64,000 nt of DNA from Cokeromyces recurvatus (GCF_025118155.1 NW_026251393.1:310001-374000), one strand, 5' to 3'. Shown: positions 11,266-23,502, numbered from the stretch's first letter. The notes: generated by a model not told the origin, from the letters alone. Numbers and translations are program-made.

Positions 11266-13113
11266 TGTTATAAAAGAAAAGAAAGAGAGAGAGAAAAGAA
11301 AAAGGGAATGAGGATAGATAGATTTATAGCGAATAAACTTTAAATACTTTATGTACGTGCTGCCCTAATACAAAGCGGAGAAAAGAAGTTAAAGAGAGAG
11401 AGAGAGAAAATAAATAAATAAATAAATAAAAGTTAGTTATATATAAAAGGGAGAATAATGGTGAAAGAAAGGAAAGAAGAAACAAAAGAGTTTTCTTCAC
11501 CCCCTCCTTTTTTTTTGGCTTTAAACACACACACATATTTCATAAAACTCCAGAAGAATCTATTTTTGGGCTACATAAGTGAACAAGTTATATTTAATAT
11601 TATTATTATTGCTCTAATCTGCTACTGCTTTTGTTTCAGAATGTAAACTCCACTTCTGCATTTATAATTGCTATGAATACATACATGTATATATAAAAAA
11701 AAAAGAAAAAGGAAAAGGAAAAAGAAAAGGAAAAAGGAAAGAAAATAAAACCCCTCCCCCCTCCCCACTATTTTCTAACATTAAACTAAAAGTACAGTTT
11801 TATATGAAACGTCTGTTTTATTGTAATATTTCTTCAATAAAAAAAAAATCTATCAAAATTTACAGAAATGCTATGCCAAGAAGGTTTATAAAATAATATA
11901 AAATTTGATGTGTGACGAAATGTTTCCCTGTTAAAAAATATACATATTCCGATGATTTTATCAAATACATTGTATCAGGTACATTCATTATGATGTGCAA
12001 TTAAACAAGTCATATCAGGTTTATAACTGCCTTTCTATCATGAAATAATGCAGTGATAAGGTCAGATAAATGATGGAATGTATTCTATTGATGTAGGTAC
12101 GTATATACATGTGTGTGTGTGTATATATATTTATATAAATGTATATAAATATATACACATATACATATACATATACACATATATACATATATAGATACAT
12201 ACACACACACACACATATATATATACATTTGTATGTATACATATTTTTATTGTTCGGAATAAGCTTAATACTTGGTAGTATCTTACTCGAACATAATACA
12301 TAAATTATTTGAATACATCAACACGAATAAGATCTTTTGATTGATAAATTTGAATATCACCTTTATATTAATTCCAGTCGGATAGCTGCAATAATAATCC
12401 TTAGAGAAATTGACCAAGGTGTTTACTAAATTTAACTGAATAATATTACTTTTTTTTTTTCTATGTTCATTCCAAGGGGCGGAGGAAGGCTGTAACTAAA
12501 TTATTACTTGTCAATGTCCTAAATTTGTAGACATTCAAAAAGCACTTTGTAGTTATTCTTTGTGTAATAAAGAAGAGTTATCTATTCAACAATAATACAC
12601 TTTATACCCTCTTATCTTTGGAGTGATCCTCCTTACATTTATTTTATTTTATTTTGGCATCGTGATATGATGACAGTTGGCAAGTGTTTGTCATGCACTA
12701 TGATTTAATTTTTATATGTACACATGAAGAAATACATGTATATATTTATATATAGTTATTTCTTTTTTACTCTAAGGTTCTTCTGTCTTTAAAGGAGGGA
12801 GGAGAGAATGCAGTTATGTATACATGCATATATTTATAACTTAAAATTGAGAAAGAGAGAGAGAGAGAGAAACAATAAGATACATATAAAGGAGTAAATT
12901 TAATATTACAAATATGAATCATCCGTATCTGAATTTTAAAAATCAGATCATGAAAAAAAAAATAATACTAAGGTTTTTTATATATTTGTATATTTATATA
13001 TTTATATATTTGTATATTTATATATTTGTATATTAATATAAATATATAGTCATATATTTATATATATACATACACACATACATACATACATACACATCTT
13101 TATGACTAACACT
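11266..13113. other. 1.8-kb intergenic region with simple repeats
   Basis: No supported gene. Purine-rich tracts at 11272-11330 and 11695-11745, GA and AAAT repeats at 11390-11430, a TA/CA/TG complex tract at 12100-12245, and ATTTATAT-type repeats at 12975-13080 next to the 3' end of the dehydrogenase gene. Confidence 0.65.
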
Positions 13114-14977
13114 TTAGTTCATGGTGGGCATAGAGACAGAAGCACGGGTATGCTGAGCATCACTTTCTTTCCATAAAGCAGTAACAGTCTTTGGCTTAGT
13201 ATAGAATAAGAGACCACTCTTACCATAAAAGTTCATGTCACCCAAGATGGAACCACGACTGCCGGTGAAAGAGAAGGGAGGAACAGGAACAGGAATAGGA
13301 ACATTGATACCGACTTGACCCACATCAATTTCATGTTCAAATTTACGTGCAATTGGACCTGAATTAGTAAAGACAGCTGTACCGTTACCATAGGGATTCT
13401 TATTGATCAATTCAATCGCTTCATCCAAGGTATCCACATTAAGACAGACCAAGACGGGACCAAAGATTTCTTCACGATAGCATTCCATATCTGTCTTCAC
13501 ATTCGTCAAGATAGTAGGTCCTACAAAGTTACCCTTTTCATAACCCTTCACAACCACGCCACGACCATCAAGAAGTAAATCAGCACCTTCATGAACACCG
13601 CCTTGAATCAAACGTTCAACACGTTCCTTGGATTGAACGGTGATCAGAGGACCTACGTCTGTGTCGGGATCCATACCATAACCCACCTTCAACTGACGTG
13701 CACGTTCTGCTAGCTCTGGTAACCAATCTTTGGCTTCACCTACACAGATTAATGTACTCAAGGCCATACAACGTTGACCTGCAGCTCCAAAGGCAGCACC
13801 TGCAATGGAGTTCAAGGAAGCTTGTTTATTTGCATCCGGTAAAAGAACAGCATGATTCTTGGCTCCTAAATTAGCTTGAACTCGTTTACCATTTGCATTA
13901 CCACGTGTATAAATATGTTCACCAGCACGATCAGAACCAACAAATGAAATAGCCTTGATTTCAGGTTCATCACAAATATAGTTAACACAATCAACAGAAC
14001 CATGAACGATATTCAAAACACCATCAGGGACACCTGCTTCAGCAGCTAATTTGGCCAACATCATTAACGCACCTGGATCACGTTCAGAAGGTTTCATAAT
14101 AATTGAATTACCAGCGGCAATAGCCAATGGGAACATCCAAAGTGGAATCATGGCAGGGAAATTAAAAGGGCAGATACCAGCCACAACGCCTAAAGGTTCA
14201 CGATACATATCTACATGTATATGAACATATAAAAGTATATAAATATAAACAGTTATACACACACACACACACACGCTTACTTTGGGTCTAATCGTTCCCA
14301 AAAAAAAGTATCATTTATGACTTACATGTTTCCATATCTTTTGCAACTGTTAATTTTTCACCCATTAACATCTGAGTTAGACCACATGCTTGTTCAACCA
14401 CTTGAAGACCACGGAATACATCTCCCTTGGCATCAGCAAATGTTTTACCTTGTTCTTGAACAATATTTTCTGCAATTGCATCTTGATTTTTACGAATAAG
14501 ATATTGTAAATCCATCATGACCTTTTGACGAGCTAAAACAGTTGATTTTTTCCATTCACGAGCAGCAGCTGCAGCCGATTTTGTTGCTTCTTGTAACTCT
14601 TCAGGTGTTGTTTCAGGAACATAACCAATTAATTCTTGAGTAGCCTATTTAAAAGAGATAAATAAGTTTATATTTACAATACGCATGCATTATAAATCCT
14701 TTACGGGATTACGAAGTTCAATCCATTTATCAGTCTTTGATTCAACAAATTGACCATTGATATAGTTCTTGACAGTTTCAACACCTGACACTCTTTGTAA
14801 AGCGGGGAATTGTGTACTGAAATTCATACGGGCAATAAATGTAGTTCTATTCAATAAAATAAGATAAAGAAAAGAAATAAGTAAACAAACAAACAAATAA
14901 AATGATATAGTATCCCCCCCTTATTTGTTTTACCTTTGAATATTATTTGAAGTTCTTCTTAAAAGAGACGTAAGCAT
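13114..14977 (-). CDS. Methylmalonate-semialdehyde dehydrogenase (acylating)
   Basis: A 533-residue mitochondrial ALDH6-type enzyme that converts methylmalonate or malonate semialdehyde plus CoA and NAD+ to propionyl- or acetyl-CoA, in valine and pyrimidine breakdown. Exons (minus): 14977-14934, 14846-14705, 14644-14326, 14210-13114 (1602 nt, exact). The N-terminus [15 protein letters not shown] is a typical mitochondrial presequence. Seen motifs: [35 protein letters not shown] with the ALDH Asn at about 185, [13 protein letters not shown], and the active-site [12 protein letters not shown] with Cys about 316. [19 protein letters not shown] is diagnostic for this family. Length matches animal ALDH6A1. 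Confidence 0.97.
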
Positions 14978-15282
14978 TTTGATTGTGAAATACTATCAAG
15001 AGTGTGTGAAAAAAAAACAAATAATAAAATATCAAAACCCCGTATTTTATATAGATGAATACCGTGCGAAAAAAAAAAAAAAAAAATAATAAAAATAAAA
15101 GGACGTAGTATTTAATGGATAATAGTAAAATGATGTGACGGCTACTAAGGCATTATGTTTATCATGTAATTGATGTGTGTGTGTGTGTGTGCGTGCGTGT
15201 GTGTGCGTGTGTGTGTGTGTTTATTATTACTATGACTATTATTATTATTATTATAAATACAAGTATCTTGTTAATAGACTTA
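14978..15282. other. Intergenic with GT repeat
   Basis: Upstream of the dehydrogenase and downstream of the GGA gene. A runs near 15010 and 15070, a (GT)n/(GC) tract at 15173-15220 and an ATT repeat at 15238-15255. No coding signal. Confidence 0.6.
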
Positions 15283-17539
15283 TTATTTATCATGATAATC
15301 GCCTGATTGTTCCATTTCAACTCCAAATTGTTCATAAGTTACTTTATAACGAAGACGTACATGTTCCTAATAATTATTGTATTACAATCATTATGTAATA
15401 ACTCACTCTCCCCTTTGTAATTTATATTTACCTTATTAGGGTTATCTATAGCAACAGATTGAGTCACTGTCTTCATTGATTTAGGAGGTACGGAACTAGA
15501 TGAAACAGGTCCCATTTTCAAATGCATTGACTAATAGATAGTGTGAATGATTAAAGTATCTCTTTATCTATTTATTTATTACCTTTGGAGCAGCTAGTAA
15601 TAGAGTCATTTTATCCATAGGTGCTGTTGATTTATTAGAATAATATGCCTTCATTTTCCATGTTTTATCCATAGAATAAACATCTAATTGAATGATAAGA
15701 CCATTCTTATTAATCAGATCAACTAATTAGATAGATATTGTTAGATACTTTCTTTCTTTTTAAATATAAATATATACGTCGTCTTTATGGAATACTTTAC
15801 TTGTCTTTAATACTTTTTCTTGTTGATCAAGAGAAGAGTGATTGGGTTGAAATATCAAATTGGTTGACAAACTATGCTTAGTAGAAGTAAGAGCTGTTTT
15901 ATCACCAAAGATATCAACAAGTTCATCCAAAGGATTCTTTTGTATATTGGTTATAGTAGGTGATGAAGAATTGGAATCTTGTTGAGTAGTAGTAGCAGTA
16001 GCAGCAGCAGCATCATCATCATCCAAATCAATTAAACTAATAGGCTGCTGATGTACAGTAGTAGAATCACTTGAAGATGTTTCACTTTTATATTTCCCAC
16101 TTATATCATATACACTATCATAACGTCCATTCTTTATATCTCGATATTTTAAAATAACTCCCTTTAAAATGGACTTGACTTCATTTAGTTCTTCAATCTT
16201 TTCTGTATCTTCTTCCTCTTTTAACATCTGTTTAATCTTTGGTAAAGCACTATCACAGGCTATTTTTAATTCTTCCATCGTTCCTTCTTCTTCAATCACA
16301 TCTCCTTCCTTTAAATTATCCAACATTTCATATAATAGACGTGCTTTATTTTGTATTTTATGTAATTCTTCTGAGAATTTTTCTTTAAAATTGACTTGAT
16401 GCTTTTTATCCTAATAAAATAAAAATAAATATTTTATCTTTATCTTTCTTTTATTTTTCCTCCTTACATAACCTGTCATTATTTTCATTAATTTATTTGC
16501 TTCTACAAGATCTTGAGGTCTACCTCTTCTAATTAATTCTTGCAATTTCTGGTATATAAATACGATAAGAATGACTGTGTAATTAAAAAAAAATAATAAT
16601 AATCAACACTTACAGCTCCCTTTGCAATTCTATCTTCTTCCTCTAATTCTTGTGCTGATTTAAGTGTCTAATAAAATAATATTAAATAAATGTTTCTTAT
16701 GTAAATAAATAAATATAAAAAAAATTCCTACTTACATCAACTGGTGCTAAAGCAGCAATAGAAGATTCACGAAGTTCAGGAAATTGATATCCTATATATT
16801 ATTATAGAATTTCAATAGGGATAGTGTCACTAATTCATGTAAAAAAAAAAAAAAAATAGGCTACCTTTGAATTTTAATAATCGATACATATCTTTTATAT
16901 GAATCATATCTTCTTTATAACGAGATAATTCAGCTAAGGCTACTTTCCATTCTTTGATTAAATACAAAATACGATCAATCACAGGATTTGCCATAAATTG
17001 TTGAGGTGGAACATAGTCAAAATGATTCCATTGATTCTCAGGTGCTGATTGAACTGGATTAGGGGCATATCTTGCAGGTGGTCGTTCAGGGAATCGACGT
17101 ACAAGTGCATTCAAAAATTCTTTAGAAGCAATTTGTAAATGAAATGGGTATCCACAATTTTTAACACAATTATCAAGTAACTTTATTTATATAATTTTCA
17201 GTATAAAATAAAAAATAAATAAATAAGTAAAAATAAAATAAATAAAATAAATAAAATAAAATAAAATAAAGGACTTACTGTTAGAGCCAACATAGCTTGA
17301 TTCATCTTTGTACTATTTACAAGTCGTACAATAGCTTGAGCTGCTATACGAGGACTTGTAATAACATTAAAAAAAAAATTAAATTATAATTCTATTCTAC
17401 ATTCAAAATTGAATTAAAGTATAGATACTTACGCACTTCCTTGTTTTTTATTTATAGTCTCGCAAACTTCTAAATTAACTGCTAAATTAGGATCATAGCG
17501 TGAAGGACTGCATGCTCTTTCTAATGTATAGTTTGACAT
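15283..17539 (-). CDS. GGA-type clathrin adaptor (VHS-GAT-GAE)
   Basis: Arf-binding monomeric adaptor for sorting from trans-Golgi to endosome, about 540 residues. Exons (minus): 17539-17433, 17354-17279, 17180-16865, 16791-16736, 16667-16614, 16548-16468, 16410-about 15801, about 15722-15583, 15530-15432, 15366-15283. The VHS domain covers residues 1-about 140 (ERACSPSRYDPNLAVNLEVC, LLDNCVKNCGYPFH). A GAT-like helical region follows (KLQELIRRGRPQDLVEANKL), then an acidic Ser/Thr linker, then a gamma-adaptin-ear domain (NKNGLIIQLDVYS ... LRYKVTYEQFGVEMEQSGDY). The seventh intron is ambiguous: GTAAAG at 15800 with TAG at 15723, or GTATAT at 15777 with AAG at 15706. Both keep frame and differ by two residues in total length. 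Confidence 0.92.
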
Positions 17540-17911
17540 TTTCTACATTAATATATATATGTATATTTATATTATATAATACTTAATTTATAAATTATGT
17601 CCTATAGTATTTACCAATTAATCCAGGTAGAGAGTAGGTCATTTTTTTTTCTTCTTCTTGAAATAGATAGATATATTTATATATTTATTTTAAATTAACT
17701 TTAAAGAGGAAGAAGGAAAATTTAAAAATAATATATTCACAAAAATAATAATAAAATTATAGATAGGAGTTTGAATAATGAGTTATAATTACATAAAATG
17801 ATTGGCCAAGTGAATCATCTTTTGATAAATCTTATTGAACCAAAAGCCTGTGTCCTTTTTTTTTTTTTTTTTTGTTTTACATAAATATATCACTTGTTAT
17901 TAAAGTCAATT
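17540..17911. other. Divergent intergenic region, GGA and Dsc3-like genes
   Basis: 372 nt between two start codons on opposite strands, so it should hold both promoters. AT-rich, with CT/TTC tract at 17645-17660 and a T run at 17859-17872; CCAAG and CCAAA occur but no clear element. Confidence 0.5.
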
Positions 17912-18820
17912 ATGGAATCGGATGATTACTATGATAGTATAGATTTACATATAAGATGGTCGGATAGACAAGATCTTATATTGCGTGTATCACCAGAAGA
18001 CACAATACATATGATTAAAGAAAAAGTCATTATTTTATTCATGACGACATTGACTCTGTTATTTAATTCTTCTTTATTATTAGATTCGTCAATCATCTAG
18101 TAGAACAGAAAATAAATACATTCGACTTATACATAACGGCAGAGTTCTTGAAGACGCAAAAATATTAAAAGAGTATGGTGTTGGTAAAATACCAAAAACA
18201 GATTCTAAAGCAAAATTAGAACCCCCTCTGCCTGTCTACTTTCACTGCTCATTATCTGACTATACACCTAAATCATCTAATTCACAAAATGTATAGAATC
18301 TAATTAATTCATCAAGTTCCATTAACTCATTTCATTTTTTTTTTTTCTTCTCTATGTATACATAAAAGAATCAACCACAAATAACACCATCTGTTGGATT
18401 TGATAGATTAAGAGAGTCAGGCTTTTCAGAAGAAGATATTAGAAATATCAGAGCACAATTTCATAGAATACATGGTACATCATTCGATGAAATGCCTTCA
18501 GAAGAAGCAAGAAATCTAGAAGAACAGTGGATGGATAATACAGGAGAGACATTACCAGATGGAAGTAGGTGTATTTGTATATACATATTTATATGGATAT
18601 GTATTTTTTTGAAACAGATATTGATGATATCATTATCCTTTTTATAGCTATGCAGGGAACATACAAAGAAATGATGTGGGGTTTAATGTTGGGATTTTTC
18701 TTGGGTATTATTTGCTTATTTTGGTTCCGAGAATCTGTGTTTTCAAGAAGACATCAAATGGGTATCATTGCTGGTATTTTGATTAATATATCGTTTGGTG
18801 TCCTTCATGTTTATTACTAA
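17912..18820 (+). CDS. DSC E3 ligase subunit 3-like, UBL membrane protein
   Basis: A 229-residue protein. Exons: 17912-18025, 18084-18290, 18369-18564, 18648-18820 (690 nt, exact). Residues about 8-75 form a ubiquitin-like fold (DLHIRWSDRQDLILRVSPED, ENKYIRLIHNGRVLEDAKIL). After a linker comes VGFDRLRESGFSEEDIRNIR, the DUF2407-type C-terminal motif of fungal Dsc3. Two membrane segments end the protein (MMWGLMLGFFLGIICLFWF and GIIAGILINISFGVLHVYY). Dsc3 belongs to the Golgi/ER-associated Dsc (Tul1) ubiquitin ligase that handles SREBP cleavage or membrane-protein turnover. The tandem gene starts only 96 nt downstream. Confidence 0.85.
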
Positions 18821-18916
18821 AATCTGTTGTTGTACACTATTATTAGAATTCCGTTTTTTTTTTTTTTTTCCTTTTTCCTTCCTTTTTCCTTTTTTTTTTC
18901 TTTTTTAATTTCATAA

Positions 18917-19852
18917 ATGTACTTGATCATCATTATATGTTCATGTCTCATCACATTAACATTACTTAGTATATGTGCAAAAAAAATACATGAACTACAG
19001 GCCTCAGTATTATCTTATGGAAAATTAAATTTACATAATAATAGAAAACCTATTACAAGTTGGGCTCAAACCCTTTCGACATTAAAAATACCTAAACATT
19101 ATTTTAATCATTTTTACGTGATTGGCTTGTTTACAGCCTTAGAATCTATACTTGAGATTACATTATGGCTTTATTTTAAGAGATCTTTCATTTTGATAAG
19201 ATTATTACAACGTTATGATGTGAACATGGGCAGTGATCATGTATCGAGAGAACAAATATGGATCGGTTTAGTGATGATGACGTGTCATTTGATAAGACGT
19301 GTGTATGAATCCTTTTGGATTGAAAGACCTTCAAAGACAGCTACGATGCATCTATCTCATTACTTTATTGGAGTTGGGTTTTATGGAGGTATGGTGTTAG
19401 GCACTTGGCTGGAAGGAGCAGCTCAGTTGGGTCTATGGGGGGAGGAGGACAGTCGTCGTGGTCGTGATGAGCAAAAACAGTCACTTCATGTGTTGACTCT
19501 CTTGATCGCTTTTGGATTATTTCTATATGCTTCATATCACCAATCTCGTTGTCATAAGATATTAGCCTCTTTAAGGAAACAAGATCGTGAAGTCTATTCA
19601 ATACCAAGAGGGGACTGGTTTGAATTCATCGTTGCTCCACATTATTTTGCAGACATCTTGATCTATCTTTCATTAAACATCCTTTATCATTTCCAAAATT
19701 ATATTTTCATTTGTGGATTGATTTGGACCATCGTCAATTTATCCATTACAGCTAATGAAACGCAATCTTGGTATTATCATCATTTTTCAAGAGAAAAATA
19801 TCATCAAGCATTTCCTCATGGACGTTATAGAATTATACCTGGTTGTTATTAA
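18917..19852 (+). CDS. Polyprenol reductase (SRD5A3/Dfg10 type)
   Basis: Intronless, 311 residues, ER multi-span membrane protein. It acts in making dolichol from polyprenol, supplying lipid carriers for N-glycosylation and for O-mannosylation. Hydrophobic segments fit the steroid 5-alpha-reductase fold. The conserved C-terminal block is intact: YSIPRGDWFEFIVAPHYFAD, NETQSWYYHHFSREKY and a terminal RYRIIPGCY (family: W-Y ... FP..R..+.P). HLIRRVYESFWIERPSKTA matches the central RR.YE motif. Length equals human SRD5A3 (318). The start is chosen as the first Met, just after a long pyrimidine tract. Confidence 0.95.
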   Translation: MYLIIIICSCLITLTLLSICAKKIHELQASVLSYGKLNLHNNRKPITSWAQTLSTLKIPKHYFNHFYVIGLFTALESILEITLWLYFKRSFILIRLLQRYDVNMGSDHVSREQIWIGLVMMTCHLIRRVYESFWIERPSKTATMHLSHYFIGVGFYGGMVLGTWLEGAAQLGLWGEEDSRRGRDEQKQSLHVLTLLIAFGLFLYASYHQSRCHKILASLRKQDREVYSIPRGDWFEFIVAPHYFADILIYLSLNILYHFQNYIFICGLIWTIVNLSITANETQSWYYHHFSREKYHQAFPHGRYRIIPGCY

Positions 19853-20051
19853 AAATAAATGAGAAAAAAAAAAGCATTGACCTTTATTGTACAATTATTT
19901 GACTGCCATGCATATTCGAGAGGAAAAGAAAGAATAAAAATAAACTAAAAGAAAAAAAGAAAAGAAAAGAAAAGGAAAAAAAAAAGGGGGAGAATATGTA
20001 TTTAGAAGAATTTTTGTTTTCTCTCTATCATTATCATAATAATACACATAT

Positions 20052-20372
20052 TTATTTGTTCTTTGTAAAACGATAAGCGAAACGTTTTCTTGTAAAAGAG
20101 AATTCACCTAATTTATGCCCAATCATCTCTTCAGTCACATGAACTGGCATATATTCTTTTCCATTATGCACTAAAAACTTGAGTCCAACGAATGATGGTA
20201 AAATGGTACAACTACGAGCTATTTTATAAATAAAAGTTAATTTAGTTTTTTTTTTTTTTTTTTTTTTAATTGTAATGTTACCCTGAGTAGCAATAGGAGT
20301 ACCAGATTGAATAGCTTGTTTTAAACCAGGAAATGCTACAAAAAATGGACCTTTCCAAGCTGAACGAGGCAT
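20052..20372 (-). CDS. Mitochondrial ribosomal protein uS19m
   Basis: An 85-residue small-subunit mitoribosomal protein. Exons (minus): 20372-20282 and 20218-20052 (258 nt). It begins [16 protein letters not shown], the usual uS19m start; a Met nine codons upstream (20399) is possible but not needed. [20 protein letters not shown] and [21 protein letters not shown] are the conserved S19 core, ending in [12 protein letters not shown]. The intron contains a T run (A on the coding strand) and has a GTAACA donor. Confidence 0.95.
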   Translation of the reverse strand: MPRSAWKGPFFVAFPGLKQAIQSGTPIATQGNITIKKKKKKKTKLTFIYKIARSCTILPSFVGLKFLVHNGKEYMPVHVTEEMIGHKLGEFSFTRKRFAYRFTKNK

Positions 20373-20607
20373 AATGATCGATATATGGAAATTTGACAAG
20401 GGAAATAAAATGCGAAAAAAAAATGAAGGGAGGGGTATCTATGTCTGTGTATGTGTGTGTATGTGTGTATATGTGTGGAGAAGAGAAATTGATTAAAAGC
20501 AGTCACATTAAATTATTCACCTGTCCTTTTGATAATATGAAAATAAGGACTCATTTATAATAAAATAGGTTGGGAAAAGACATTTTATTTATTTGCGACA
20601 TCATTTA

Positions 20608-21003
20608 TTAGTACTTTCCACTAACACGTTCATCAACTAACTTTTCTACAGCAGATATATCAGGACGACCCAATACAGCCAACTTACGATCCCAATCAAT
20701 AACAAAAGGTCTTTCAAGAAGAGCAGGATTATCTTGGACGATTTGAAAGGCTTCTTCAAATGATTTAGCTTTACCCTGCGCTTCAGGACGTAAGAGATAA
20801 TCCCAAGGTTTAGTGGAAGGATCCTTTTTGGTTAAACCAAGATATTCAGAAAGAACCATTAATGTCTCTGGTGAAGGAACTTGCTTTTTATATTCAATAA
20901 TATCCAAGTCATAATGTGCCTTATTAGAAGATTCATCAAGAAGGGCAACACTACGTTTAGACTTTGTACAAGTAGGATTATGGAAAACAGTTAATTTAGG
21001 CAT
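20608..21003 (-). CDS. ArsC/YfgD-type thioredoxin-fold (arsenate) reductase
   Basis: Intronless, 131 residues. The family reduces arsenate to arsenite with glutathione/glutaredoxin, or acts in related thiol chemistry. The catalytic loop is HNPTCTKSKR with Cys12, as in bacterial ArsC and YfgD. R72 (LLRPEA), R98 (LERPFVI) and R113 (LGRPDIS) stand where the substrate-binding arginines of ArsC lie. Fungal arsenate reductases described from yeast are of the unrelated Cdc25/rhodanese Acr2 type, so this is a different enzyme class. It is head-to-head with an ACR3 pump across 198 nt, which supports an arsenic role. Small mitochondrial relatives (Fmp46-like) are the main alternative, but there is no targeting peptide here. 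Confidence 0.88.
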   Translation of the reverse strand: MPKLTVFHNPTCTKSKRSVALLDESSNKAHYDLDIIEYKKQVPSPETLMVLSEYLGLTKKDPSTKPWDYLLRPEAQGKAKSFEEAFQIVQDNPALLERPFVIDWDRKLAVLGRPDISAVEKLVDERVSGKY

Positions 21004-21201
21004 TTTTTTTTTTTTAAAAAATAAAACAATAAAATAATAATACTAACAATAATTCTGGAGGTTTTTTATATACAAAATTGAAGCTGGTTTTTTTTTGTGA
21101 CGTTTTTTTTATTGGCTAAAATATAATTTATAATGATTTACAAGTATTATGTTTCCCTTTCTTTCTTTCTTTTTCTTTTTCTTTTAATTTATACATCTAT
21201 A
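21004..21201. promoter_or_regulatory. Shared promoter of ArsC-type reductase and ACR3
   Basis: 198 nt between divergent start codons. Contains GTGACGTTTT near 21098 (CRE-like TGACG), an inverted CCAAT (ATTGGCT) near 21111, and a CTTT pyrimidine tract at 21155-21186 just before the ACR3 ATG. That bZIP factors act here is inference from yeast arsenic genes. Confidence 0.5.
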
Positions 21202-21350
21202 ATGGCAGATATAGGTAGTTCTGACACCACTTCTGTTTGCTATAAAACTGCAGATTGCACTTTTGAATATTGTGTTGAAAAATCTAACTTGGGAGCAAAT
21301 GAATATGAATTAATGATAGCAGAACAACCCAATGAAAGATGTAAAAACAA

Positions 21351-21393
<43 letters not shown>

Positions 21394-22572
21394 AAAGGTT
21401 ATCTAAAAAAAATGTTATCTTTTGTGTTTTAAGCTTTAATAAAACAGCTGGGAATCTTGGATCGGTTTTTAATTGTATGGATTTTATTAGCAATGATAAT
21501 TGGAGTTATTATTGGCTATTTTGTACCTCACGTTCAAGAATCATTTGAAGTGATTCAATTTGGATCCGTCTCTGTCCCGATTGCTATTGGCTTATTAGTG
21601 ATGATGTATCCTGTTTTATGTAAAGTTCAATATGAACGATTAAATATCATTTTATCAAACAAACAGATCTGGCTTCAAATCCTGATTTCAGTTATTATCA
21701 ATTGGATTATCGGGCCTATTATCATGACAGCGCTTGCTTGGGCATGTTTACCTGATTTACCTGGTTTCCGTACAGGTGTAGTGATGGTTGGATTAGCTAG
21801 GTAATTTTTTGCATATTACGCAATAATAATAATCAATTTACATATATTATCTAGATGTATTGCTATGGTTTTTATCTGGAATACACTTGCAGGGGGTGAC
21901 CCAGACTATTGCGCAGTACTTGTTGCTATCAACTCTATCCTTCAAATTGCACTGTATTCACCTTATTCTCTATTATTCATTAATATTATCCCTTCTTGGT
22001 TTGGTGCATCAGTTGATCAATCAATTCATGTTGATACTTGGCCTGTGGCGCAATCGGTATTAATCTATCTAGGTATCCCTCTTATTGCAGGCATCATAAC
22101 ACGATACACGTTAAGGTGGCTTAAAGGTAGCAGCTGGTATGATCATCGATTCTTACTTTATTTTGGACCCTTGGCATTAATTGGTTTACTTTATACTATC
22201 ATTATCATGTTTGCAAATCAAGGTCATCATATCATTACTCATATTGGATCTGTTGCTCGTGTAGCTGTCCCGTTAATTATCTATTTTCTTGTCATGTTCT
22301 TCATACCTTTCTTTCTTTTGAAATCTGTCTTCCATTTCCCTTATGAACTGGTCGTTACTCAATCTTTTACAGCAGGTAGTAATAATTTTGAATTGGCGAT
22401 TGCAGTCGCAGTGGGTACCTATGGCATTCAGTCAGAACAAGCTTTAGCTGCCACGATAGGTCCCTTAATCGAAGTCCCCGTCTTACTTTGTCTTGTTTAT
22501 GTTTCTCTTTATTTCAAAAGAAAACTAAATTGGGGGGAAAAAAAGAAAAAAAATGAAAGCAGTATCCCCTAA
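21202..22572 (+). CDS. ACR3-type arsenite efflux transporter
   Basis: A 407-residue plasma or vacuolar membrane carrier of the ACR3 family (arsenite/antimonite out, proton-coupled). Exons: 21202-21340, 21434-21800, 21855-22572 (1224 nt, exact). About ten hydrophobic segments. Family marks: LDRFLIVWILLAMIIG at TM1, VPIAIGLLVMMYPVLCKVQY with the essential TM4 Cys, GLARCIAMVFIWNTLAGGD, and TAGSNNFELAIAVAVGTYG near the end. The N-terminal about 55 residues are a soluble Cys-containing extension. A Met 23 codons upstream (21133) is in frame, but the added residues come from the pyrimidine tract, so 21202 is preferred. Divergent partner: ArsC-type reductase. Confidence 0.96.
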
Positions 22573-22879
22573 AATAAATGAATATTTATTATTATTATTT
22601 TACTAAAATGAGAGACTTTCTATATCGTTGTTCATTCATTTACTATTAGTTTCACAACTACAACAAAAAAAAAAAAAAAAAAAAAAAAAAAGGAATGAAA
22701 CATCAGCATGTCATTTATTACTTATTTGATTGGTAGAAATCCATTTATTAAATATACATAATAATAGAAGAACTTATTGGCTAATATTATTACAAGAAAA
22801 AAAAAAAGAAAAGAAAAGAAAAGATATAAGCCTTTCCCTCTCCTCGTCGCCATGTAGAATAGCATCATTCATATATACA
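22573..22879. other. Convergent intergenic region with long A run
   Basis: Lies between converging ends of ACR3 and a secreted-protein gene. A run of about 27 at 22664-22691, AAAAG repeats at 22797-22825. No coding signal. Confidence 0.6.
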
Positions 22880-23109
22880 TTACTGAGGAGGAAGAACTCG
22901 AACAACGACAGAATCCACTGTTTGTAAATAACTATTTAACCTTCTTACAGCCAATAGAAGGGAAGTTTCATTTTGTGCTGCACCACTGACAGCCTCAGAT
23001 GGAACAGTAAACGGGAAGACAGTTTTACTAAGAGGACCACCTGCTAAAATATGATTATCACCAAAGAAGAAGATGGAAACAACTTGTTGAGGTTGTTTTG
23101 TTTCAAAAG

Positions 23110-23148
<39 letters not shown>

Positions 23149-23502
23149 TGACGACGTTGATTAAGCTTGGGAAAGAAGAAGAATTGAATCATGATATTAC
23201 CACATTCACAAGTTCACCTACATGCCAAGTTGTATTTGGTAGAGGATATACAATTTCTATATTGATAAAATAGATGCCATTTGTTTATAAATATATTCAA
23301 AATATGTATGTATTGTATATAAATATAAAAAAAGGGTGGGATAGAATAAATTACCTCCTTGGTTGTCTGCTATCGTTTTTATATCATTATGGACGTTTAA
23401 TTGTTGAATAAACAGTTTAGCAGCTTGAAAATCATCCTCATTTGGAATTACGTTAGCTGTAGTCGAAAGTAAAAAAAGCAAAAGAATAAAGATGAACTTC
23501 AT
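22880..23502 (-). CDS. Secreted Kre9/Knh1-like (Ser-Thr GPI family) domain protein
   Basis: A 144-residue secreted protein. Exons (minus): 23502-23355, 23256-23201, 23110-22880 (435 nt, exact). Signal peptide MKFIFILLLFLLSTTANV at residues 1-about 18. After a helical stretch, residues about 50-144 read as one beta-sandwich: IVYPLPNTTWHVGELVNVTF, then VVSIFFFGDNHILAGGPLSK, TVFPFTVPSEA. The pattern (xP.....W..G....I.W... ending in a shift to P....) is that of the Kre9/Knh1 N-terminal domain found in many short mucoromycete secreted proteins linked to cell walls. No GPI signal is seen. Family assignment is by pattern only. The last intron carries a long T run on the plus strand. Confidence 0.65.

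Noticed and set aside
12021..12242. Tyr/Ile/Cys-rich 73-codon minus frame
   Set aside because: Translation of TA/CA simple repeat; no codon structure.
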